DNA of 64,000 nucleotides from Niallia sp. NCCP-28 (GCF_023168165.1 NZ_BQYJ01000007.1:62001-126000), one strand, 5' to 3'; counted from the stretch's first letter, positions 45,785 to 55,103 are shown. Notes: generated by a model from the sequence alone, not told the origin. Numbers and translations are program-made.

Positions 45785-45926
45785 AAGCCAACTAAACATA
45801 TGTTTAATTAGCCGGTTGCGCTACTAGCTTCAAATCATCCAAGCGCCCAAATAAAGATGATTTTTCATCGCTTCTAAGTATAGTGACTTTATACCTATAT
45901 TATATTCAGTTTTTACCAAAATGCAA
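45785..45926 (-). promoter_or_regulatory. Promoter and structured leader with attenuator
   Basis: TTGCAT (45921-45926), 16-bp spacer, TATAAT (45899-45904). The leader that follows can form GATGA-AAAA-TCATC, then GCGCT...AGCGC, then a terminator GGCTAATTAAACAT/ATGTTTAGTTGGCT with a U7 run (45787-45813), about 30 nt before the coding start. It does not match a riboswitch class I can name. Confidence 0.6.
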
Positions 45927-45945
45927 CTTTTCTTCTTTAAAGTAT

Positions 45946-46623
45946 TTAATAAACTTTTATTTTTATATCCGCTTCTTTTTTTTCTACTGCCTCTTCTTTT
46001 TTTTCTGGTGTAAAACAGACGGAGATATTTCTATTTCCTATTACCTTATTTGCGTAGGGAAGTAATTTTTCTGTTTTTTCATAGTTTTCTAGGCTACGTT
46101 TCTCGCCACGTTTATCATTGTCTCTAAAATGACTAAAATAGATTTTATTATGTTCGTTATCTTTTGATGTCGGATAGGAATGAGAACATACTAATCGATC
46201 AAAATTTTCTTTTCCAGCCTTTGTGGGAGTTGCTTTGTCTAATATTCTATAGAAATTGTGTAGGCTAAACTCCCTTCTTTCCGTGCCGTTAAGTTCTAAG
46301 AATTTCATTAAATCTTTAAATAAATCCTCTCCTAACCTATTAGGAAGCTCAAAGCTTTCGAAATTATCACTTTTTTTATAATCTAATGGCAAGGTCAAAT
46401 ATTGGTGTGTCTTTCTTTTAAATAGACCTAATATATATTCTTTGGGTTGTGAATTATCTGTATAGGGTCGCTTCTTTATGATTTTATAATCATATTTAAA
46501 AATCGCACATATCTCCAGGTCTTTTTTATAGGGGATGTTATTAATAACTTGATAGTCTATTTTTTTATTTTTCATTGATTTTGCGAGAGAAAATAAATTA
46601 TTTAACCTGTAACCTCTACTCAT
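45946..46623 (-). CDS. Hypothetical basic protein
   Basis: 225 residues, Lys-rich, no recognised domain. Contains YFSHFRDNDKRGEKRS and a Lys/Glu-rich tail. Ribosome site GGAGGGTTAAG before the ATG. Lies in the same direction as the LPD gene upstream. Confidence 0.55.
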   Translation of the reverse strand: MSRGYRLNNLFSLAKSMKNKKIDYQVINNIPYKKDLEICAIFKYDYKIIKKRPYTDNSQPKEYILGLFKRKTHQYLTLPLDYKKSDNFESFELPNRLGEDLFKDLMKFLELNGTERREFSLHNFYRILDKATPTKAGKENFDRLVCSHSYPTSKDNEHNKIYFSHFRDNDKRGEKRSLENYEKTEKLLPYANKVIGNRNISVCFTPEKKEEAVEKKEADIKIKVY

Positions 46624-46916
46624 CTTAACCCTCCATTAAATAATTGCTCGTGCTTTTTTTTATTCCTCATCAACTTAAAACTTAACTCTAATCTCATCAG
46701 AATCATCTTCTAATACAATCTCTTTTACTGATATCTAATATTGTGTATCGATGCAGAAACGGTGCCTATACCACTAGCAGTTTCTATACTATAAAGTTTG
46801 ATATTTTAATAGAATATAGTTCAAAAGTTTCGATACTATTTTACCATATTTAACCTTTTATATACACTAAACTCTATTTTTGGAACGATATCAATGATCC
46901 TTTTTCATCATAGTAT

Positions 46917-46951
46917 CTAAAAAAAAAAGGACTAGCTCTTGGCTCATCCTT
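46917..46951 (-). terminator. Terminator of the LPD gene
   Basis: AGGATGAGC...GCTAGTCCT stem followed by a run of ten U residues on the minus strand, 16 nt past the stop. Confidence 0.8.
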
Positions 46952-46966
46952 CGTCTCGACATGAAA

Positions 46967-47914
46967 TTAGATAATTTCATATTTTTTTAGTATCGTTAGC
47001 AGTAAATCAAATTGCTTGTTAATTGTAGTCCTTTCTTCCCCTACTGGAAACGCTATAGGGTCTTTTGTGCCTGTTACAAGGTAGTCACTAACACGGTTAT
47101 TAGCAAGGAGTTTATCCTGGATAAAGCTTTCAAAAGCCCTCGCAGTAAGCTCAATAATATCTGCCCAATATAGCTTATTACCTTTATCTAGCTTCATTGA
47201 AGCTGAAACATAATTAGAGAGATGTGATGGATAAGGAATTTTTTCAACTCTTTCTCCTGTTTCTTTTTCATGAAACCATGCTAAGGATAAAGCAAACTTT
47301 TTTAGATCTCTTTGCTGTTTGGTTAGTATTTTCTTTTCCATATCAGTTAAATCACCTGACCCATAATACTTTTCCATCTCAAGAGAATCCTCCAAATCAA
47401 TTCTTTGCATTTCAGTATATTCTTCCATGCAAGCTAAAAGGTCTCCATTATAATTTCTATATATCTTTCTAAACTCTAAGCCCCTATACGAAACGCCTGA
47501 TTTATTGGTATTTTCGAAGTGAGAAATACTATTTCCGCTCCTAATAGTCTTTATCAGGTCCTCATAAGCATTAATAACCGTTTTATCTATGTGGGAACCT
47601 AAAGTATCTACATTGGAAGCATATCCCCTTCTAGAGGTATCTGCATGGCTTAAACAATAGATATAATGATCAAGAGCATGCCACCATTCATGAGCCAGAA
47701 CACCTAGTGATCCTTTGTTTTTCGTCATATTAATAACTCTCGAAAGAGCTTCATAATGTGCAAGAGCTTGTCCTCCTCTTCCTCTAGCTCCATATGCCAT
47801 ACCTAATGTTCCCACCTAGAGAAAGTGTTTTATAATCAATATCTAAAACCTCTGCTAAATCCATCATGGCTTCTGAAGAACGAATCAGATGCTCTATAGC
47901 TTTTTCATCGTCTA
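46967..47914 (-). CDS. LPD1-like putative metallopeptidase domain, 3' exon (frameshifted)
   Basis: Continuation of the gene at 50699-51467 after removal of the group II intron. It encodes VDDEKAIEHLI...DLAEVLDIDYKTLSLGG, then TLGMAYGARGRGGQALAHYE, VINMTKNKGSLG and HEWWHALDHY. The HExxH-like HEWWH resembles LPD1-type polyvalent protein domains on plasmids and phages, thought to be peptidase-like. An extra G in the GGG run at 47811-47813 breaks the frame, so the largest open piece is 46967-47815. Without intron splicing and frame repair no full protein is made. Confidence 0.75.
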
Positions 47915-50698
47915 ATGGCAATAGGTAAGACTTTGAAGTTATCTCCATCTTTTCCCCTGCCCCACACCGTACGTGCGACTTTCACCGCATACGGCGTTCC
48001 ATCGAGTCTTAAGTCTCTGTAAGACTATCCATATTACACCTCACAATGTAATAGGACTCCTTATCCTCACATCTAGTTATTTATAATCTCTCTATATTTA
48101 CTTAGTTTTTTGTAAACTTTTACGTCCTTTTCGTCTAATTCTTTCATATGAATTTTAGAGTGACATGTTTTGCATAGTGTAGCCAAATTGTTTAATTTGT
48201 TCACCTTATCTATTGGAAGTTTGGGGTTTATATGATGGCAATGCACAATAGTAGAAGTTACGTTCCTTCCACAAGCTTTGCATTTACCTTTATCCCTGTT
48301 ACATGCGTAGTCCCTGTTTAAAACAAATTCAAAGTTGTATTTATCTGAACTAGTTCCTGTATGCTTTAATTTACGAAGTACAATATTATTCATATAACTT
48401 TCATCGTAGATTGTAGGTCTAGCTCTCTTTAATTTACGTTCAGATTCCTTTTCATATAATATTCTTCCATGTTTCGTGTATGGTGTCATTTCTGGTTTGA
48501 AGTTTAGTGCCTTTATACATTTTGTATAAGATAACTTCGTCAATCCTATTTTCACCGAGTCCACTTCGATATAAGGTCTTTCAGCTGCGCTATCTTTATG
48601 CCTATCAGTTCTATTGTCTAGTTTATTGGCAGGAATCAACCATTCTCGATAGTTTCTTCCTTTGTATAGTTTAGAAAAAGATTTACACATAGAGTGATAT
48701 AGCATGCTGTCTTGTTTGCTGAACAGTTTTGCGCTATTGGCTATTTTGTAGTAATTGCTGATACCTATTAGTTCCATATTGATAGTTTCAATTTCCTTAG
48801 CAATATCCCAAGGATTGGTATTGAATCTAATGTTTCTGATTTTCCTTTTAACATTAGCAGTTTTTGCATGGAATTTTATCGGATTAGGTACCGCTTTACC
48901 TACTATGCTATTTTTTAATCTTGACTTCTCTGCAAATATGTCGAATCCCAAGAATGTCATTCTTTGTTCCCTTAAATCAGTAATGAATGTTTTTTCTTTG
49001 GATAGTTCGATTTTCAGTACATGTTGGTAATACTTCTCAGTTTTGAGTAATAGTCTTTCGGCATTTTTCTTTGTTTTAGTTAATATTATCCAATCATCAG
49101 CGTATCTTATGAGGAAGCAAGGTTCATGACGTTTCTTAACTTTTGCAATTCCTTTGTTTTTATAGTCTTTCAGGGAATATCTAGCCGGGTGCTCCTCGTA
49201 TTCTTTTGCAATTAACCGGTCAAAGGAGTTGAGATAGATGTTGGCTAACAAGGGAGAAATAATTCCACCTTGAGGAGTTCCGGAATCAGATTTTTGGATA
49301 TGTCCATCTTCCATGATTCCTGCCTTAAGCATCTTTTTTACAAGCGTTAAGATTCGTTTATCCCTTATTCCTATGCCCCATAATATGTTTATCAGTTTGT
49401 TATGATTAATGTTGTCAAAGTAGCTTTTGATGTCACCTTCAACTGCATAATAAGTTTTGCTTTGTCTTATTATGTTAATCACTCTAGCGATTGCATGTTC
49501 CGCTGAACGATAAGGTCTAAAACCATAACTATGTTTAAAGAATTTTGCCTCTGCTATAGGCTCGATTACGATTCTGACCAATTCTTGAATGATTCTATCT
49601 AATATAATCGGTATCCCCAGAGGTCTTTTCTTACCGTTAGACTTTGGTATCCAAACACGTCTGACTGGAGCAGGTTTGTAATTATCAATCACTTCACGAA
49701 TGATTTTAATTAACTCCCCATATTCCATTTGTAGAAAGTGATTTATGTCCTTTTTATCAATACCGTGAGTAAAACTGCCCTTGTTGCTTTTAATATTGTG
49801 AATGGCTGTTTTAATGGTTTGCTCTTCCTTCATAATTTCAACTAGGTTGAAGAACGGTTTGTTTGAATTGCTGCTAATTTCATATAGATTATCTAGTTTT
49901 TCTCTGAGTTGTGTTTCACTTTTGATAGGTAGTCTTTTATCCCTCATTATTACACCCTCATTACATTATATTTAGAGAGTTAATGGTTAACTGTTTAATT
50001 CCCACATTCCACTTATAGTAGAAAGGTTCATTTAGACTAACTTTCTTGTGAGTTATGGATAAGTACCCGACTGGTCCCCTTCGCTCCATAAGAGTTACCC
50101 CATTTCTTCACTACTACGGGACCGCTGCCACTCAATTATTTCTCTAATGGCTCCTCTTAAGCCTTGAATTAATTGAGCTTCCCACGTTCCTCTATTCCTA
50201 TCCCTTATTTTACTGTGCCTTAGATTCTTACTTTACGCCGACGATACTCACCAACCTTGATTAACCGTAACATGTTGGCTCGTCATTACTAGCAACTACG
50301 ACACTAGTAAGACGTGGAATCATACATATTCCCATATTCATATAGTTCATCCATTCTCGTGGTTTTCTTCCTTTGACCTATATTAAGAAGAAGATTCGGT
50401 GACGACGCTTCAAACATAAGTTCCTTGCGTAATCATAGCTCAGTTTTTAAGGACTACCGCATTATTTTGATTGTTTATAGGTACAACCTCAAATTACGAC
50501 TTTACCTAGCTCTACACCATTTACCCAAGAGGGGGTATCTAGCATATAGGAGTATCATAGTCAGGAGATTTTGGATAAAATCGGTTATTTCTCCTGGATA
50601 GGGATTTCACCTATCAAATTGGAATAGAAGTTAGGCTTATATACATTCATAAGCCCTTCAATTTCACGCTACCGCGTTTATATGAGAACGTGGCGCAC
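47915..50698 (-). mobile_element. Group II intron with reverse transcriptase
   Basis: 2,784 nt. The 5' end reads GTGCG (50694-50698) and the 3' end CCAT, with AT at 47915-47916. A classical domain V is visible near the 3' end (CCGTATGCGGTGAAAGTCGC and ACGTACGG), followed by a domain VI stem with a bulged A (GGCAGG/ACCTATTGCC). Joining the exons at these points restores FGNYVDDEKAIEHL, the conserved GN(W/Y)V region of the host domain, which strongly supports the boundaries. The encoded protein is intact. Confidence 0.92.
48073..49947 (-). CDS. ltrA: Group II intron-encoded protein (RT, maturase, HNH)
   Basis: 624 residues: RT domain with WIPKSNGKKRPLGIP, GTPQGGIISPLLANIYL and the active site RYADD (near 284); a maturase/X domain (GISNYYKIA); and a C-terminal HNH endonuclease (CKACGRN...HCHHINP...LCKTCHSKIH, from ~555). 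It splices the intron RNA and drives retrohoming. All catalytic motifs are present. It lies wholly inside intron domain IV. Confidence 0.97.
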   Translation of the reverse strand: MRDKRLPIKSETQLREKLDNLYEISSNSNKPFFNLVEIMKEEQTIKTAIHNIKSNKGSFTHGIDKKDINHFLQMEYGELIKIIREVIDNYKPAPVRRVWIPKSNGKKRPLGIPIILDRIIQELVRIVIEPIAEAKFFKHSYGFRPYRSAEHAIARVINIIRQSKTYYAVEGDIKSYFDNINHNKLINILWGIGIRDKRILTLVKKMLKAGIMEDGHIQKSDSGTPQGGIISPLLANIYLNSFDRLIAKEYEEHPARYSLKDYKNKGIAKVKKRHEPCFLIRYADDWIILTKTKKNAERLLLKTEKYYQHVLKIELSKEKTFITDLREQRMTFLGFDIFAEKSRLKNSIVGKAVPNPIKFHAKTANVKRKIRNIRFNTNPWDIAKEIETINMELIGISNYYKIANSAKLFSKQDSMLYHSMCKSFSKLYKGRNYREWLIPANKLDNRTDRHKDSAAERPYIEVDSVKIGLTKLSYTKCIKALNFKPEMTPYTKHGRILYEKESERKLKRARPTIYDESYMNNIVLRKLKHTGTSSDKYNFEFVLNRDYACNRDKGKCKACGRNVTSTIVHCHHINPKLPIDKVNKLNNLATLCKTCHSKIHMKELDEKDVKVYKKLSKYREIINN

Positions 50699-51467
50699 CA
50701 TAATTCCCGAACTGAACGCCTCTATATCCGAAAAAGGATATTATGTCTTCTGGTTTTTGTATACTACTTGGACTTCCTCCTTTTCTATCAGGACGTTCTG
50801 GTAAGTCCCTTAACCATGAAGAGGATTTTTTCTTTGGTTTAGAAACAGACTTTTTAGTTAATAACTCTTCCCAGCTGTTTATTAGAAAGGCTGTTTTAAA
50901 ACTACTTCGAAACCCACCTTTTAAATAGAAGTCTCTAAATTTAGATCCAAGAACACCTAAGCGAGCAGGACCATTATATTTGTCTTTATGTTGTCTTTCT
51001 GTACGTAATTGATTACCTAGACGGTTAATAAAAGGGGCTACATCATCAATTACTCGAAGATCTTCCATACAAATCAATAAATATTGGGCAGCTTCCATAA
51101 AGGATTTACGCCCTTCTCTTGTTTGGTTTGCCGGTATATTATCAACACGATGAAGGATTAATTGCTTTAGTTTCGCAATAGCCGGTTGAGTTCCTTTTTC
51201 CTTTTCTGCCTCGAAAGAGAAATACTTAAAAAATTGTTTTTTAGAAATTAGTTCTTCAGATAACATAGGATTAATTTTTTCTATTATCTCTAATAGTTCT
51301 GAGCTTTGCTTTTCTTCAAATGCTTTTCGCAGCTCTGCAAGCTCTTTTCTCGAACCTCCTATAAGCTCTCCTACATCATAAGAAACCTTATTTGTAGCTT
51401 GTTTCTCTGTTCTAATATCTCTTATCTCAGTTGTCTGATCCATAAATAAACTTAATTGATTAGTCAT
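50664..51467 (-). CDS. LPD1-like gene, 5' exon
   Basis: The exon is 50699-51467, about 256 codons; the unspliced frame runs 11 codons into the intron to a stop at 50664. It has a helical N-terminal region, then LRDLPERPDRKGGSPSSI and FFGYRGVQFGNY, the typical lead-in to the LPD1-type domain completed in the 3' exon. A truncated product could be made from unspliced RNA. AGGAGG precedes the ATG, with a leader terminator just upstream. Confidence 0.8.
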   Translation of the reverse strand: MTNQLSLFMDQTTEIRDIRTEKQATNKVSYDVGELIGGSRKELAELRKAFEEKQSSELLEIIEKINPMLSEELISKKQFFKYFSFEAEKEKGTQPAIAKLKQLILHRVDNIPANQTREGRKSFMEAAQYLLICMEDLRVIDDVAPFINRLGNQLRTERQHKDKYNGPARLGVLGSKFRDFYLKGGFRSSFKTAFLINSWEELLTKKSVSKPKKKSSSWLRDLPERPDRKGGSPSSIQKPEDIISFFGYRGVQFGNYGAPRSHINAVA

Positions 51468-51484
51468 TTATTTTTCCTCCTATA

Positions 51485-51517
51485 TAAAAAGGACTAGTGG
51501 CTTTACCGCTAATCCTC
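51485..51517 (-). promoter_or_regulatory. Leader terminator before the LPD1-like gene
   Basis: AGGATTAGCGG...CCACTAGTCCT stem, then TTTTTATA and the AGGAGG site of the next gene within 10 nt. It also follows the upstream stop by 48 nt. Confidence 0.55.
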
Positions 51518-51564
51518 TCAAATTCTTTATATTAGTAAGATTGATATTCCTCTTTGATTAGTAA

Positions 51565-52635
51565 CTACACTAACTTTTTTATTACCCCTTTAGGACTGAT
51601 TAGTTTTACAGAAACATCCCTTTTGGTCTTGGTTTTAGTAATAGTTGTTTTTCCGCCATTATCATGATTTTTCACTTCACTCTCGACAACTTTAGAGACG
51701 ACTTCGATTCCTTGTACAAGATGATAATTATCTCCTTCACCTATTTCTCCATTAATAGCTCCACTGGCCATTAAAAGGGACAGCTGACCTTGATTTAAGG
51801 GTAGAATAGGATCTCCTCCAATGACCAATTGTCTTGGCTTGGTACGATTAATAAAAGCGGTAAAGACTTTACTATTCTTTATTCCTTCTACAAAATCACT
51901 TTTATTCCCAAGCTTCGTGTAGAATGTCTTTAATTCTTGAATACCAGCGGGAACTTCCCATTTTTTATTAGCTCTTATAATATGGGCAATTGAGTTCACC
52001 TTTGTTTGAACAAAAACCTTTGATTCCATTTGAAGTAGAAATTTATATAAATCCTTATTAACTTCCTTATCTTTACCACTCTTCTTTCTTCCAATGAAAA
52101 TACAATGATTATAATCGTCGTAGTCTTCATCCAAAAATCGCATAATCCCAACATCGAAAAAATGGGATGCTAGAAATTGGGCAATCTGGTTATCTGCAAA
52201 TCGATAGGAAGGAATAATATAAATCATTATGCCTCTTTTAGATAAGTACCGAGTATTGCGATATAAATCGTTCCATTCCTTCTGATCAGAAGAGTCATCT
52301 TCCCTGATATTCATACTATTTGAAGGATTTAAAAATAGTAGCAATACAGCTTCGTTTTGGATAATCATGCTTTCTATGGGAGCATTTATACAATGCTGTA
52401 GGATCTCCTGTGCCTTTAAAGCTCTCTGTGTGTTTGTTTCTATCCCATACGTTGTAATCTTACAATTATCATTCTGGAAAGGCTGTGCAAGCTGATGAAG
52501 AATTTTTCCTTCTCCGCAATTGGAATCAAACCATACTCCACTACCTGTTACACTTAATAACTTTAATAGCTTATCCCCTTGTTTTTCTGACATTTCAAAG
52601 AAACCGCTGCTTACTTTACTTCCTACATTGTTCAT
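51565..52635 (-). CDS. DUF6094-like methyltransferase-fold protein
   Basis: About 356 residues. A SAM-methyltransferase-like half shows GVWFDSNCGEGKILHQLA, TYGIETNTQRALKAQEIL, LLFLNPSN in the place of an NPPY motif, GIMIYIIPSYR and IFIGRKKSGK. The C-terminal half is unknown. DUF6094-type proteins are common on large plasmids and phages. LFLNPSN departs from NPPY, so catalytic activity is uncertain. GGAGG before ATG 52635 sets the start; upstream codons fall in the leader hairpin. Confidence 0.75.
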   Translation of the reverse strand: MNNVGSKVSSGFFEMSEKQGDKLLKLLSVTGSGVWFDSNCGEGKILHQLAQPFQNDNCKITTYGIETNTQRALKAQEILQHCINAPIESMIIQNEAVLLLFLNPSNSMNIREDDSSDQKEWNDLYRNTRYLSKRGIMIYIIPSYRFADNQIAQFLASHFFDVGIMRFLDEDYDDYNHCIFIGRKKSGKDKEVNKDLYKFLLQMESKVFVQTKVNSIAHIIRANKKWEVPAGIQELKTFYTKLGNKSDFVEGIKNSKVFTAFINRTKPRQLVIGGDPILPLNQGQLSLLMASGAINGEIGEGDNYHLVQGIEVVSKVVESEVKNHDNGGKTTITKTKTKRDVSVKLISPKGVIKKLV

Positions 52636-52674
52636 TATTAATTTCCTCCTAAATTCTAAGTACTCTGTAATTAG

Positions 52675-52707
52675 AAAAACGTTCATTCTAAAACAGAATG
52701 AACGTTT
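52675..52707 (-). promoter_or_regulatory. Leader terminator before the DUF6094-like gene
   Basis: A 13-bp perfect stem AAACGTTCATTCT...AGAATGAACGTTT (52678-52707) followed by TTTTTC, about 40 nt before the start codon and 26 nt after the upstream stop. Confidence 0.7.
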
Positions 52708-52732
52708 CTCTTTCCTCTTTTGTAGGTTCTAA

Positions 52733-53077
52733 TTAAATATCGAAGAAATAACCTAAGAAATCTCTTTTTATTCGAACTAATAAACTTACGTCTTTTTGAT
52801 AATTTGTGCTCATATTATAATTTTTATCTCCTTTAAACCTCCACATAACTTTGTCACCAATTGCTTCTTCAATAGATTTTACAAAATTAATGACTTCCTT
52901 AACTGCGTATTTTTTTGAGTCCGATTTAGCATGATAAATGCGACGATCTCCATTTTTAAAGATTATCTCTGCACTCATTCGTGTAGTTCTTTCATAAACA
53001 TTAACTGTCTCCATATGCCTTCTACAATCCTCAAATACCTCATGATTGATTGATAATTTATTAGTAGTTGTGTTCAT
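52733..53077 (-). CDS. Hypothetical protein behind structured element copy 5
   Basis: 114 residues, basic, alpha/beta, with no recognised domain (SAEIIFKNGDRRIYHAKSDS). Ribosome site GAGAGGAATGAAG before the ATG. Its only visible promoter is that of the structured element 40 nt upstream, making it a good reporter gene for the leader hypothesis. Confidence 0.6.
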   Translation of the reverse strand: MNTTTNKLSINHEVFEDCRRHMETVNVYERTTRMSAEIIFKNGDRRIYHAKSDSKKYAVKEVINFVKSIEEAIGDKVMWRFKGDKNYNMSTNYQKDVSLLVRIKRDFLGYFFDI

Positions 53078-53114
53078 TCTTCTTCATTCCTCTCATTTAT
53101 AAAATTTGTTTATA

Positions 53115-53289
53115 AAACGCAAAAAAGCGCCCAGAGAGATCGTTTAATAAGCATAACAATGCCATTAATTTCGATCCCAAAGGACGCTGCGTTTATTAAG
53201 TAACCTGCTAACCAAAAGTGGTTGCTGAAAAATTAAAAATAAAAATATATTTATACACTAATATTACTATCTAAATTTGTGATATTCAA
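53115..53289 (-). ncRNA. Structured leader/sRNA element, copy 5, with promoter
   Basis: Promoter TTGAAT-17 bp-TAATAT (53261-53289), U-rich leader of 35 nt, P1 GCAACCA-CTTT-TGGTTAGC (53207-53225), linker AGGTTACTTAATAAACGC, terminator AGCGTCCTTTGGG...GGGCGCTTTTTTGCGTTT. AAACGCAGCG pairs with CGC..GCGTTT at the base. It ends about 38 nt before the ATG at 53077. P1 differs from copies 1-4 by compensating base pairs (ACCA/TGGT). Confidence 0.82.
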
Positions 53290-53378
53290 CTAAATAATTA
53301 TGGGTACCTAAGAATTTAAGTTTTCCCACTGTAAATGTGAAACTGTTCGTTATAAAATATGTATATAAGGAGGATTCT

Positions 53379-53627
53379 ATGGATAAATTACAAAATATTT
53401 CAATATCAGCACTGGTAGTATCGATTATAGCTGTTATTTTAAGCTATTTAACTAATATGAAAGTAGAAGCACCACATCCTGATGGTAATTCAACTACGAT
53501 GGATATTAGTTATATTTATGGAGAGGCTGCAGTAATATTTAATAAAATAGAGCCTTACGGGATTTGGGGAATAATAATTTCATTTGTGGCATTAATTTTC
53601 ATTAGATACTATCGTAGGTCTTATTAA
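53379..53627 (+). CDS. Small two-helix membrane protein
   Basis: 82 residues with two hydrophobic segments (SISALVVSIIAVILSYL and GIWGIIISFVALIFI) around a polar loop (APHPDGNSTTMDIS). AAGGAGG before ATG 53379 sets the start. Function unknown. One of the few plus-strand genes in this part. Confidence 0.65.
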   Translation: MDKLQNISISALVVSIIAVILSYLTNMKVEAPHPDGNSTTMDISYIYGEAAVIFNKIEPYGIWGIIISFVALIFIRYYRRSY

Positions 53628-53628
53628 G

Positions 53629-53667
53629 AAAAAGAGATACCTGAACTAAACTGGTATCTCTTTTTAT
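53629..53667. terminator. Bidirectional terminator
   Basis: AAAAAGAGATACC...GGTATCTCTTTTT between two convergent genes. Confidence 0.85.
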
Positions 53668-53680
53668 GTTAACTAATGAA

Positions 53681-54835
53681 TTATTGAGAAGATGAAGATA
53701 TAGATTTTTTATTTCTTAATGTGTCTATCTTAATATACGTTAATCTTCTCCATAAAAATTCAATTGGGCCTTGTTTAAATAAGAGTAACCAAATGTAACT
53801 TAACCAGATTTGGAACACAGCCACTATAAAGGAAATTATTATTAACTTAGTTGGAGGCAATGTTCCATACAAATGGAATACCTTAAAAATGACGAACCCT
53901 ATTATGTTTTGCAGTAAGTAATTACTCATAGAAGTTCTACCGATATTGCCAATTAAGGAAAGACTCCCTTTGAGCTTGGTTATCATCAATAAAATACTCA
54001 GTCCGTAAAATAAAGACATAAGCGGATTACCAATAGATTCAGCTGCTTGCAAGTATAGTAATGAATTCGGCTTAACAACTGGGAGTAGTTTAATAGTTAA
54101 TCCCACAAGCCCAAATACTACCCAAAACACATAGTGTTTTTTAGTTATATTCAATAGAATGGATTTACTCTTAGCAATCAATACGCCAATTAAGAACATA
54201 GGGAATATGCTCATATAGAGATATGGTAAGTTTCCTGGCTGGTAGGTATTTAGCCAATCATATAAATTTTGTAGAAATCCTACTGTTCCGCCTGATTGGT
54301 AATTCATTATAACCGAAACTATATAATTGTAATCAAGATATTCAGCCGGATCATAGTTATAGCCAATAAGGTTATAGAGAATTACGACATTAGGCAGTAA
54401 AACAATGGCTATCATTAAACTTATAATCCATTTTGGGGCCTTATAAAGCGGTAATAATAAAAATCCAAATAATGCATAAACGATTAATATGTCGCCATAC
54501 CATATAAATAAAGCATGGAGTATTCCTATCCCCAGCAATATAAACTGTCTCTTAGAAAAAAGTATGTAAGGGTTATTCCCCTTTGCTGCAGATCGTTCCA
54601 TAAATATGATAAAGCTGAATCCGAATAACATGGCAAACAGAGAGTAAAAATTCCCTTCCGCCAAGATAAATAATAACTTTTCAATTAACCGGTCATGACT
54701 TGATGTCCATAGGCTACTTGGAAAGCTATCATATAAAATCGGAGTACTTAGAGGCAGTATATTAGCAAATGCAATACCTAATATAGCAAAGCCTCTTATG
54801 ACATCAATGGAATGAATCCTTTCTAATTTATTCAT
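53681..54835 (-). CDS. DUF418 (YeiB-like) membrane protein
   Basis: 384 residues with about nine membrane helices. The N-terminus RIHSIDVIRGFAILGIAFANI and the C-terminal NIGRTSMSNYLLQNIIGF ... LSYIWLLLFKQGPIEFLWR are signatures of the DUF418 family, related to acyltransferase-3-type membrane proteins. Substrate unknown; such proteins may modify wall or exported molecules. The start follows GAAGGG and a promoter/leader terminator. Confidence 0.88.
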   Translation of the reverse strand: MNKLERIHSIDVIRGFAILGIAFANILPLSTPILYDSFPSSLWTSSHDRLIEKLLFILAEGNFYSLFAMLFGFSFIIFMERSAAKGNNPYILFSKRQFILLGIGILHALFIWYGDILIVYALFGFLLLPLYKAPKWIISLMIAIVLLPNVVILYNLIGYNYDPAEYLDYNYIVSVIMNYQSGGTVGFLQNLYDWLNTYQPGNLPYLYMSIFPMFLIGVLIAKSKSILLNITKKHYVFWVVFGLVGLTIKLLPVVKPNSLLYLQAAESIGNPLMSLFYGLSILLMITKLKGSLSLIGNIGRTSMSNYLLQNIIGFVIFKVFHLYGTLPPTKLIIISFIVAVFQIWLSYIWLLLFKQGPIEFLWRRLTYIKIDTLRNKKSISSSSQ

Positions 54836-54854
54836 TTCTTATCCCTTCTTTCAG

Positions 54855-54964
54855 AAAAAAAGACTCCCCAAACATGGCAAAGATAACCTTCGCTAAGTTT
54901 GGGGAGTCCCATTAGTCTAATTTTTTATTAAATAAAGCATAGCAACTATTGTATATGTAGTCAA
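54855..54964 (-). promoter_or_regulatory. Promoter plus leader terminator before the DUF418 gene
   Basis: TTGACT (54959-54964), 17-bp spacer and TATGCT (54936-54941). Then ATGGGACTCCCC with stem GACTCCCCAAAC...GTTTGGGGAGTC (54862-54908) and U7, about 20 nt before the start codon. The upstream gene has its own separate terminator at 55068-55097, so this hairpin is not needed to end that gene. Confidence 0.75.
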
Positions 54965-55067
54965 TATCCTTTAAATGCTATACTTTTATATTTTTTGTTG
55001 AACACTCTAGTATCACTTCTGGAGTAACAGTATATTCACGTAGTCCAATTCAAACATACGGTAAAAT

Positions 55068-55097
55068 AAAAAAAGAAACTCGTGTTTCGAGTTTCTT
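55068..55097 (-). terminator. Terminator of the 55-56 kb operon
   Basis: AGAAACTCG...CGAGTTTCT stem followed by TTTTTTATTTT, 7 nt after the stop at 55104. Confidence 0.85.
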
Positions 55098-55103
55098 CTA
55101 TCA

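Noticed and set aside
46640-46740. Short open end encoding VKEIVLEDDSDEIRVKF
   Set aside because: Only about 20 codons after a stop, no start or ribosome site; could be a remnant but cannot be supported.
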